DNA of 64,000 nt from Bryopsis sp. KO-2023 (lineage: Eukaryota > Chlorophyta > Ulvophyceae > Bryopsidales > Bryopsidaceae), in assembly GCA_030272585.1 (NCBI GenBank), contig BSYQ01000006.1, positions 5,853,001-5,917,000 of the forward strand, written 5' to 3'. The position numbers and the translations under genes are program-made. The notes under the pieces are model-generated. The model saw only the letters and a program-made list of their open reading frames with translations, was not told the DNA's origin and did no database searches. Numbering within the stretch: the first letter of the stretch is position 1; every line of letters begins with the position of its first letter. Shown here piece after piece: positions 55,637-64,000 of the stretch.

Positions 55637-57264
55637 CTACCCTTCAAACCCACCCCCATGGTGCTGCTGATCCTGGTCCTGCTCCTGCTCCTCTACAACA
55701 TCGATTTCTTCCACCAGTGCATCATTCCATTCTCTAACGCTGAACACTGTGCCCGAGTTCCCTGAATGACGCCTGAAACCGTCCAACCCCCCTCTTCCGG
55801 TTCTCCTGTAAACTTTAGTGTCTGATATGACAATGCCATGGATATATAATGCTTCCTTTATTCTGTGGAGAATCCACGAGTTTTCCAGGGCCACGTTTTG
55901 GAGGAACTGTACCAGGTGGACCATCGACCGGAAGCTGATGGGGAATTGGATTTTATAATCTCCGTTGAAGGTGTACCTGGTCCTGAGCTCCATGTCCTCC
56001 AACCGCAGCTGAACCCGCTCCTCATCCGATAATTGGATCTGGTCCTGTTGTACTGGGCACCTTCTGGGCACGGCTCTACCGCGCTGATCCGTTTGACAGG
56101 AGAAGCCATCAAAATCTCTCGGGAACGGGGTTTCTACTGGGTACCTCTGGGGCTCACTCTGGTCCTGCCTGTGTGCGTGCATCTGGGCCCGCATCTGTTC
56201 AAAGTTAGGTTGGGGACCCCTGCCACCACTTCTGAGAGGTTCGTTTCCGAATCCTGATCCAGGCCTTGATCCTGACCCAAGTCCTGACCCCGATCCAAAC
56301 CCTGATCCAAACCCCGATCCATATCCTGAATCTGGGTACTCTCCATCTTCATATTCCGCACAGGATCCACGCCCTGGTTGAGGTCGGAACTCCCCAATCA
56401 GCTCCACTTCGCTGTCATCGTCTCCCCAGTGTTCCACAGGCTCCACCTTGATGAATGAGCCAGGTCCTGATGGGGCCGGTTCATACGATGCTGCTGGTGG
56501 TGCCATTCCTGACCCTGATCCAACCGGTGGTGCTGCTGCTGAGGATCCTGATCCAGATGGCATGGGTGGTGCTGCTGGTGGTGCTGCTGGTGCTGGTGCT
56601 GGTGCTGGTGCTGGTGCTGGTGCTGGTGCTGGTGCTGGTGGTAATGGAATCGAGAAGTCTGCAGCAATCTGATCCGAGATTACTATCATATTCTGGACCT
56701 CAACTTCTAGCTGAGCCAGGTTCTGTTCCAGGCAATATCCTGTGAGCACTCCTGCTCCATACACAACAACTTGTTACCCTAACAGGAAAAAAACAATAAA
56801 ACAACCGCAGCATCAGATATTCAACTGATTTAACTCACCTGTTTTAACCGATATCACCCGATGCGTATCCGAAGCCAGGTTCTGGTAACCCTCTCTCACG
56901 ATTCCGGGTGGGCCTTGCTCCAGGTACACCAGCAAACGGTCCACGAGTCTGGGCAGGTACGGGTCGTTGTTCATCGCAGCTTGCAGATAACCGGATCCGA
57001 GAGTACTGCAAACCTTCAGGAACGGAACCTACACAACCAAGCAAACAAGAAATCTGTTTCCGGACAGACACCAACAGCAGCACCAACAGAAACCGCGACA
57101 ACGATACTTACCCGTTCCAATCCGAAAAACCGACGCAGGGACCGGACGCAGCCATAGATTCTCTGCCGCGCGTCGGCAGGTTCTTTTCCCACCGCGGGAG
57201 GAATCGCGCCACCGAGGCTGTTAAGCTCCCGGGCGTACCGAATAGCAGGGAACGCGTCGACCAT
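55637..57264 (-). CDS. second gene of the hAT element, unknown function, three exons
   Basis: Exons (minus strand): 57264-57112, 57028-56839 and 56769-55637; 1476 nt, 491 aa, phases 0 and 1 fit (donors GGTAAGT and AGGTGAGTT, acceptors TGTGTAG and AACAAG). I do not recognise the family. Exons 1-2 are helical and basic (ARQRIYGCVRSLRRFFGLER; LPRLVDRLLVYLEQGPPGIV). Exon 3 starts VVVYGAGVLTGYCLEQNLAQ, then has an Ala-Pro repeat from a GGTGCT microsatellite, an acidic patch with DDDSEVELIGEF, Gly/Ser-rich repeats (GYGSGFGSGFGSGSGLGSGS), and a conserved-looking domain near the C-terminus (LRLEDMELRTRYTFNGDYKI, FPISFRSMVHLVQFLQNVAL, WILHRIKEALYIHGIVISD). It converges with the transposase and lies wholly inside the transposon. 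An accessory role in transposition, as with second proteins of some DNA transposons, is an inference. Confidence 0.65.
56570..56642. repeat. GGTGCT microsatellite coding for Ala-Pro
   Basis: About ten tandem copies of the six-base unit; on the minus strand they encode alternating Ala and Pro in exon 3 of the unknown gene. Confidence 0.85.
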
Positions 57265-57539
57265 TTCAGAAACCGAGAGAAAAAAAACAGGACCTGGGGT
57301 AAAGGGACCGAAACCGGGACAAAAACAGGGACCGAAACAGGGACCGCAATATGCAAACAGAGACAAGTCCAAGCATAACACGAGAAAAGAAGGTGGCCCA
57401 AACGCCTCGAGGCTCGACATATATTGGAGGCAGTTTTGCGCTGGACGTCACATCTGAGTCATCGGTGTGTCAGTGAACACGGGTAGTCGGATCGCAAGTC
57501 GGCATCAGACCCACACAACCGATTTTGAATGATGTGACC

Positions 57540-57740
57540 GACATTGCGCCTTTCACACCGATCATGATCGGCACACCCCGATCACTGCACCGATCAAAGA
57601 AAACACGCCGACTTTGATCGGCCGACTATTCCGATCACAGCCCCACGCCTTGATCGGATCGGGATCGTGATCGGCCGATGACGTTTTGTGATCGGATCGG
57701 TCGCCGATCCCGATTAATCGGTCCGATCAAAACACCGATC
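57540..57740. repeat. right subterminal GATCGG array of the hAT element
   Basis: The same GATCGG/CCGATC words as at the left end, ending about 160 bases before the right terminal inverted repeat. Confidence 0.8.
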
Positions 57741-57911
57741 ACCGATGATCGACGCCGATCATGATCGGTTTTGAAAAAAAAAAAAAAAACCGACTTTTTT
57801 TGTATCACTCCAAAACACACGTTCGTGAAAACCAGAGTCCGATCCGACCCCGTTTAGACCTGTTTACAGCAGGCCGATTATTACCTATCATATCCCTAGT
57901 ATGGCTGCAGC

Positions 57912-58298
57912 ATAATAGTATCCTTTGAGAAGGGACATTTTTACTGATTACTAGAACTTTGGGGGCTGAAAAGCAGTGTTTATTTTGAGAAACTGCTGAT
58001 CAGTCATTTGACTTGTTTCTACTGATTATGGGTTTTATATTTGCAAGGGTTGAGACCTTGAGAATAACACTGTTTCTAGTTATGTTTTATATGCCAAGGA
58101 AGTGAGAAGCTGCAGAAAACAGTTCAAGGGTGCAGCAGGGTTCTTTGGTTGTTGATGTTTTATTAGACCTACAAGGGAGTAGGGTTTGATTTGATGATGA
58201 GTTTTCAGATCTTTATTGAGCTATGGAATTTCCCTAAAAGGTTGATTTATTTCAGTCAAAGTGCAGTAAGGGGCTACTGCAGTTCAGATGGGGAGGAA
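57912..58298 (+). other. 3' untranslated part of the chromovirus
   Basis: Continues the retroelement after the hAT target duplication. No ORF. It ends in the polypurine tract AGATGGGGAGGAA just before the 3' LTR. Confidence 0.7.
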
Positions 58299-58771
58299 TG
58301 TAGCGAATCAGGGTTTCTGACAGCCCTGCAGTACGTCAGCAGGCTTGCTGACAGTCCTGCAGTACTTTAAGTAGGAGGCTGGCTGCCCTGAGGCAGCATA
58401 CAGTCAGTCAGGGTGTGCTGGCAGTGAAGTAGTACGTGGACTACTGAGCTGGCAGCTAGAATGTTCTAGAAGGTCGCTCAGCACCACAGGAATGGCCGTG
58501 GGGCTGAGCTGGGCTCTGATTGAAAGGACTGCAAGGTCTGATGCCTTGCAGCAGTGATGCAGACTGATGTTACAGCCTATGATCAGTTAGGATCAAGGCT
58601 GCTAGGGTATTCTATAAGTTCTTGGGGTTTGAACGTTCTTGTAACCTTACTTTGGGATTGAACTCCCTTTGTCTCGTTTCCAAGTCGTCTATTCTTTCCC
58701 TCCAAGCCGTTCTAGGCTTGCAGTTCACAGCCAGCAGCCCACAATAGCGGTCTGCAGGCGGATTCACTACA
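58299..58771 (+). repeat. 3' LTR of the chromovirus
   Basis: 473 bases, same ends as the 5' LTR. It is followed by the target duplication CTACG (58772-58776). Confidence 0.95.
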
Positions 58772-58776
58772 CTACG

Positions 58777-59437
58777 TCAGTAAGAAGCCCAACCACGGAT
58801 GCTGTAACGGTTGGTTATCGCAGCACTCGAGCTGGAACTACAAGAGTAGTTGCCATGCTTCCTGCAGCTGAAAAAGGGAAGGTTGCAAGAGTGCAACGTG
58901 TAGGAGCAGCGTGCGAGAGTGCGGCGTGTAGGAGTGCAGCGTGCAGCGGTGCAGCGTGCAGCGGTGGATGCAGCGTGCAGCAGTGCAGAGGTGCAGCGGT
59001 GCAGCGGTGTAGAGGTGCAGAGGTGCAGAGGTGCAGAGGTGCAGAGGTGCAGAGGTGCAGAGGTGCAGAGGTGCAGTAGTGCGACACCCTTGGAGTCACG
59101 ACTACAACCAAGCTCGATGGAGTTTGATGGATGATGATGTGGCAGCCATCAAAGTCGAGTTGTCAATTGGACGTGTGAGTTCTCGTGGAATAGGGGCACG
59201 TTCACAGTTGAGGTGGCAAGGAGATGTGTGAATTCCTAGTGAATAGTGACACGTCGACAGGAACAAGGGTTTGATGCGCTGTGGCGCTAGGGTATAAGAG
59301 TGTGGAAGGAAAAGGTCGTTGTATCTTCTTTATAACTTTATTCTTGTAAGGAAGTTCTATCTAACGAGACGCTTGAGGAAGGCACTCGTCCTCCTCTAGG
59401 AGGGCGAGGGGACCTTGAAAAAAGTAGCCTCGTTTCA
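58777..59437 (+). repeat. right part of an older LTR interrupted by the chromovirus
   Basis: This stretch ends ...CGTTTCA, one base before a TGGTTTCGGAGC motif, and has a TATAAGAG motif at 59293. If the chromovirus split it, its left part would be 44107-44146, which starts TGAAAAAGG; TGAAA and TTTCA would then be the short inverted ends. It includes a G/T-rich minisatellite (58900-59075). No second copy of this LTR is in the window. Confidence 0.45.
58979..59075. repeat. GTGCAGAGG minisatellite
   Basis: Nine-base units (GTGCAGAGG and close variants such as GTGCAGCGG), about ten in a row, with looser copies starting near 58905. Confidence 0.85.
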
Positions 59438-59438
59438 T

Positions 59439-59450
59439 TGGTTTCGGAGC
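59439..59450 (+). promoter_or_regulatory. primer-binding-site-like motif of the older retroelement
   Basis: TGGTTTCGGAGC one base after the LTR-like end, in the same relation as in the chromovirus. Confidence 0.5.
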
Positions 59451-62400
59451 GAAGGCGCAAATAAGTGTTACTTATTGTGCGACCCTGTATGAGAAGAGGA
59501 GGTGTCGCTGATGGCGCGACCACAAGAGAAGAAACGCGAGCACCTTTGGAAGGTACTCGAGGATGGACGACTAAAACGCTGAAGAACAGCAGCGTTGCAA
59601 AGGAAAGAGGCCACCCACCACACCTAGCCCTTTGGAAAGCGATCTACAGTGGTGATGGTGGTGGGAGCGAAAGCGTGCTTTGAAGAAGCCTTGAAAAGGT
59701 GATCGCCAGCGAGGACGACAAAGAAGACGGCCCAGGGCCAGAAGTGTCGTCGTCAAACCAGGGCCAGCATTCTCATCGTCGAACCAGGACCAGAAGTGTC
59801 GTCGTCGAACCAGAAACAGAAGTATCGTCGCCGAACCTGTCTCTGACTACCGGGGTTCGAGTTTCTTGAACGACGAACAGACTTGACCAAGCCTGCACTA
59901 CGTGGAAGTGACGAATGAGCATGGCAGAGCAAGTTCGTGGAAGCCCAACAGTGTGACCTTCCAAGAGAGTCGCAGGTCGTGAGAAACGACTGCGCAGTGT
60001 GACCCAGCAAGAGAGTCGCAGATCGTGAGGAACAACTGCGCAGTGTGACCCAGCAAGAGAGTCAGCAGCAACAACTGGAGCCTGCGAAGTTTTTGGGCTG
60101 AGGTCGTACCATGACGAGTCGTCAGTGCCGACTCCCCCTTTCTCACAGCAGTCAACTGCAAGTGACTGGCTCGTCTAAGTCGCGTGGGTCGCTAGAGAGC
60201 GCCCACCCAGTCGCTGGGATCAGCGCAAGGCTGACAAGCGAAAGATCTAACACCCTGCTAGGGTAACCTAAGATCTAAGGTTTTCCTCTTTGAGGATCCA
60301 GAAAAGGCAAACCGGAAAAGCGGCTGTTCAGGCCTGGCTTAAGGACCAAAGAGGTTGTTGGACCCTCTGGAAGCACCTATTGGCTGGTCGCTATCGTGCG
60401 CCAGGTCCATGAGGTTTTGCTTGAGTACCAGAGAGGGAGTCGAACCCTCTGGAGCCACCTCACTGGCTGGTCGTTTTGTTGTACCACGTCCAGGAGACTG
60501 TACACAACAGGGCGAACCTCCTTGGGAGGTGAGTTCGATATCGTTGGTGTTGAGAGTGCAGACGATTCTGCATGAAAACAAAGCGATTGTGGAGACACAA
60601 ACGGAATCCCAATGAAGGGGATGCAGCGAATGTTACATGCAGCACATTGCAATTTCATTGCAATTACAGCAGATGCAGATGTTGCGATGGAAGCGCAACG
60701 ACGGAAGAAAGTGGCAGGCGCAAGCCTCGCCTCAGACGCGAAAAGACGGAGTTACAGAAGGCGTTTGGACACTGACAAGAGTGCAACGCCCTGAGAACAC
60801 AGGCGCAACATTATCACGAGTGATAAAAGTTGCAGCGCATTGAAACAGCATTTTGCAGGAAGTGCGCAAAATGCAGGACGAATCGACACAGAAAATTCGA
60901 TCGAATGTTGATCAAACAGTTGCAGCGCGACGCCGCAGTTGCTACTGATAGCCTGACGGTTGATTGCATGGCGATGGAGCAAAAGGATTGTCAAAATAGT
61001 TCGATTGAACTAGACAGCTACTCAGAGGCAGCGACAAGTCTTCTATTGTGCTATGTTTCGAAGATCACTGAACTGAGCCACACCACTCGAAGGTGGAATG
61101 TGCAGTCGACTGTGTTGATGCTAAGTGAGCGCTTTTGGCAAAGACTTGAGCAGCTTGTGCGTGGAGAAACGAATCTCACGCGCACCATTGATGGAAAGTG
61201 ACCCAAGTGCAAAAGCGAACTGCATCAGACTGCGTCAGTTGGGAGTGACACAAGCGCAAAGACAAACTGCAGAAGACTATGCAAGTTTGGATTTCGACCT
61301 CTGAGGAGAGAAGTGTGACCAGGCGCCAAGCAAAACACGCCGCATCACCTGCAAGTGATGCCGGGCTGATAAGCCAAGCAACAGCAGCGTGAGAGTTTTG
61401 ATGAGACGATTCTCAGAGAGGGTGAGAAGCGTGACTGCAAGGAATGCAGTCGTCAAGGTGTTACAGTTGGAGGCATTGCCGCAACTGGCACAAATGAGGG
61501 CAGCAAAGACAAGAGAGCCCCAACGAATGTTGCAATCAATTCGATTGTTAATGTTGCAGACATACATCGAAGTTGGCATCGACGACAACACAGTGAACGG
61601 AACAAGTGCGAATGATAATGAAGTCAATGATGAGACTGTGGTTGAGGTAGCGCACCGACACACACGAGAGAACCTCTTGAACGAGGATGCTGTTGAAGCA
61701 CTATATGTGATACCCACTGGGATCAAGCGTGCGATCAAGAATGGATGTTACCTCGGGTGCATCTGGGGATACCACAACGAATTCATATTGACTGCAGCAT
61801 CTACTGCCAGCAGATTTCGCAGTTCGAACTGAGTTGAACATGCCGCAGCCATGACGTGTTGTTTACATGATTACATGAAACAATACAGCCAATGTGTATC
61901 ACATTGACTACAACATACATTGGAGTGTATGATATGGCAAATATTGCAACGAATGCCAAGGCAAATATCAGAGTTACTGATGTGGAGAAGATCACATCGA
62001 AATGCTGAGTCAATACCATCTACACTTGCACAAGAGGATGCACATCAAGTGGAAGAAGATCATTATTACTCAAGGGGACATGCAACAAATGCCACAGGAG
62101 CTGTTGAGTAATATTTCTGAGTGTGCTACAAAGCAAAGCATGATCTTCCCTGGGATATTGCTGCAATACAAGAGTTGCAGCAAGAGAGCACCCATTGGAT
62201 GCAAAGTGACTCATGTTTATCCAGCAGTAGGAGTCAGAGGACATGACTTGCTGATGCTGAACCTCTTCTTCAAGAGTTTGAGATGAGTTTGGTGGTATTG
62301 TCATCAGATTGAATGAATGCATTGGTCTTTTCGAAATTCGATGCAGAAAATGGACAGATTTTTATAAATCAAGGCAGAGAATTTGTTTCTCTTTTTGCAT

Positions 62401-63890
62401 TTGATTATACTCACAGATATGGGAAGAAAGAGATACCTTTTCACCACTTGCTGAAAATTTTGGACAACAACTACATTTCTGAATTAATGGTTTATGAACT
62501 GAGAAGAAAAGAAGTGATCAGGGTATTAATCTTTTTCATGCATTTATTTCATTTGAGAAAAGTCATGATCTGATTAGTGATGGAAAGTTCAGGAGAAAAA
62601 TGATTTTCTTTTGAAGGTTTCGGGTTATGTGAAAGGTGTTTCAAGCAGGAATCTCTCTGTGGAATTTTCTGGCTTGATATTGTTGATAGTGGAACTGAAA
62701 TATTGGAGTCCGATGTGGTGGAAAATGGTCAAGGATTTCTGAAAGCTTGTGTTGAATGACAGCTCTGGAAAATACATGGGCTGTGCATTGAAATCCAGTC
62801 AAGGACCATGATTTGGTGGATGATATTAAGGAGGATCAAGTTTGTGTGCACCAGCCAAGGAGGGCTGAGGTTGACCTAAGAAAGGAAGGTCTCTTCAAGA
62901 AAATGAAGGGCACATGTCCCCACATCTGGATGGGATAGAAAAGTCTATCAGGTGGAGAAAGAGGATTGGAGAAACGATTGCGATCCGGCTGTTGTTTATG
63001 ACAGAATGTTGTGAGACTTCTGGAGATACAAGAGGATATCAAGCTTGCGAATCAGTTGATTCGAATTTGTATTTGCACCAGTGGTAGAGGGTTGCTTATA
63101 CTAAAGGCAACACCTCTGGTGGCAAATAAACTGGAGGTGAAAGGAGTGGCTACAGCAAGGCCAAGAATACCCCAGTTGCTAAAGGAAAATGGCCAGAAAA
63201 ATCGACAGTTCAAGGAACTTGTGAACTGCCGGCTCATGTTGATATGAGCTGATGTATGAGGGCCAACAGCTTGAGCAAGAGACCCAAGTGGATCGCAGCC
63301 CAAGAATATATCGATGCCGTTTCTGCCGATGACACAAAGAAATGATTGTATTCACGGTGGTGAGAGCAACCAGTGGCATCAAAGATTTCTGATGGTGAAG
63401 CAGCCAAAGGTTTATGGTGTCCACCTCAGAACTTCTGAGTCAGAAGGACAAAAGAAGAAGATGCGAGCTTTGGTGCATTATGATGCAAGCTCAGGTTGCT
63501 GAAGTTGTCTTTTCACCCTTGCCGAGACTTAAGGCCCCAACACAGATGTGTGGAAAGAAGAGGGCATACTATGGATGGTCCAGCCCGGTGACAAATCAGG
63601 CTTGGCAAGCTGATGTTGTCTTGGTGTGGATCATTGCTGCAACCTGGAAATTTCAGGAAAATTGCGAGTGCAAGAGAGTGAAAGCAACAACCGCTGAAGA
63701 TGGATGGAGTGAGCTTTATGTGGGAGGTATCCCAAGACATACTCAGTCCAGAGCTCAGTTTTGAGTTGCTAAGAGATCAACACATGGCATTTTTGGCTGA
63801 TGTGCAGCCTGGACTGGTCCGGTGTGTGTGCCGCAGCCAGGATTTGCACCTATTACTATGTGAAGAAGAGATCTTGAATGTGGAAACAAG
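59451..63890 (+). other. interior of a decayed retroelement or other repeat; no intact gene
   Basis: The longest ORFs are about 150 codons and show none of the protease, reverse transcriptase or integrase motifs. Local duplications occur: GTCGTCGTCGAACCAG units (59745-59830), a roughly 60-base unit with CAGTGTGACCCAGCAAGAGAGTC (about 59945-60065), and a paired block with CTGGCTGGTCG (60360-60490). From about 62300 the composition turns more AT-rich. It follows a primer-binding-site-like motif, which is why a gag-side origin is suspected. Confidence 0.35.
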
Positions 63891-63907
63891 AGCTGCAGCA
63901 AGCTGCA

Positions 63908-64000
63908 GCAAGGATTTGGACAAGGTGCTGATGCAGCAACCAAGGCAAGGATTTGGACAAGGTGCTGATGCAGCAACCAAAGCAAGGATTTGGACAAGGT
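63908..64000. repeat. 37-bp tandem repeat at the window end
   Basis: Units contain AAGGATTTGGACAAGG and TGCTGATGCAGCAACC, with period 37 and at least two and a half copies, cut by the window end. Confidence 0.8.

Larger units (their letters stand above)
51721..57903 (+). mobile_element. complete hAT-superfamily DNA transposon nested in the chromovirus
   Basis: 6183 bases with 12-base terminal inverted repeats (CATACTAGGGAT at 51721; ATCCCTAGTATG ending at 57903). A perfect 8-base target duplication, GCTGCAGC, lies at 51713-51720 and 57904-57911; 8-base duplications are the hAT signature. Both ends carry arrays of GATCGG/CCGATC units (51733-52080, 57540-57740), probable transposase-binding sites. 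Two genes converge on the centre: a BED-finger hAT transposase (52119-54759, +) and a three-exon gene of unknown function (57264-55637, -). A 98-base tandem repeat (about 54783-55320) lies between them. Confidence 0.95.
44147..58771 (+). mobile_element. chromovirus-type Ty3/gypsy LTR retrotransposon, interrupted by a hAT element
   Basis: Two 473-base LTRs (44147-44619, 58299-58771) begin TGTAGCGAATC and end GATTCACTACA. A 5-base target duplication, CTACG, lies at 44142-44146 and 58772-58776. A primer-binding-site-like motif follows the 5' LTR at 44621. A polypurine tract (AGATGGGGAGGAA) ends at 58298. Order of coding parts: extra ORF (44835), gag (45214), pol (46341 on) with protease, reverse transcriptase, RNase H, integrase and chromodomain, and an extra 3' ORF (50583). 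Protease-RT-RNaseH-integrase order is that of Ty3/gypsy, and the chromodomain marks chromoviruses. Without the nested hAT and its duplicated 8 bases the element is about 8.4 kb. The LTRs differ visibly at one site (C to T, 'tctcgcttcc' versus 'tctcgtttcc'), so insertion was recent. Confidence 0.95.

Noticed and set aside
58855-59079. Cys/Ala-rich repeat protein
   Set aside because: The ORF is a by-product of the GTGCAGAGG minisatellite.

Overview
The window is nuclear DNA of a photosynthetic eukaryote, most likely a green alga or other member of the green lineage. The strongest evidence is an intact, intron-less gene for chloroplast SRP43 (chromodomain, ankyrin repeats, two more chromodomains), a protein known from green plants and green algae. 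Most other genes are split by GT-AG introns of about 100-900 bases with T-rich acceptors. Intergenic DNA is rich in poly-T and poly-G runs. I cannot name the species.

Left part (1-30 kb), host genes: an S1-domain protein (104-1646, +); cpSRP43 (2742-3959, -); a nine-exon RimM 16S rRNA maturation factor with a likely plastid-targeting extension (4605-7503, -); a multi-pass membrane protein (7851-9294, +); mitochondrial lipoyl synthase (10754-12637, +); a seven-exon WD40 protein resembling the WDR76/CMR1 family (13510-16772, -); a nucleotide-sugar 4,6-dehydratase of the plant RHM type (16997-19115, +); a secreted Ala/Ser/Val-rich, silk-like protein (20527-21534, +); an F-box/WD40 protein (24387-25463, +); and a glucan-phosphatase-like dual-specificity phosphatase (from 26929, +). 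Several serve organelles (SRP targeting, plastid ribosome maturation, lipoate, starch or glucan dephosphorylation), but they are not co-regulated in any visible way. Exon phases were checked by hand and give totals divisible by three, except where a single-base break is noted.

Middle part (30-44 kb), repeats: an AT-rich stretch that may be a long LTR ending at a primer-binding-site-like motif (32853); three copies of a SINE-like repeat with a tRNA-like B box and GGTC/GACC-rich tails, two of them facing each other; a truncated relative of the hAT element found further right; a decayed retroelement ORF with a 2A-like motif (minus strand, 37495-38416); and a 2 kb field of CAGCCGCC-type repeats (41-43 kb).

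Right part (44-64 kb), nested transposons: a chromovirus-type Ty3/gypsy element (44147-58771) with two 473-bp LTRs that look almost identical and a 5-bp target duplication. It carries gag, pol with a C-terminal chromodomain, an extra 5' ORF and an extra 3' ORF with a RING-like cysteine pattern. A complete hAT transposon (51721-57903) sits inside it, flanked by an 8-bp target duplication. The hAT carries a BED-finger transposase and a second, convergent, three-exon gene of unknown function. The chromovirus itself appears to have landed in the LTR of an older retroelement whose internal remains run to the window end.

The main candidates for something new are the second gene of the hAT element, the RING-like third ORF of the chromovirus, and the silk-like secreted protein. 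Single-base frame breaks occur in four otherwise good coding regions, which suggests residual assembly indels, recent decay, or both.
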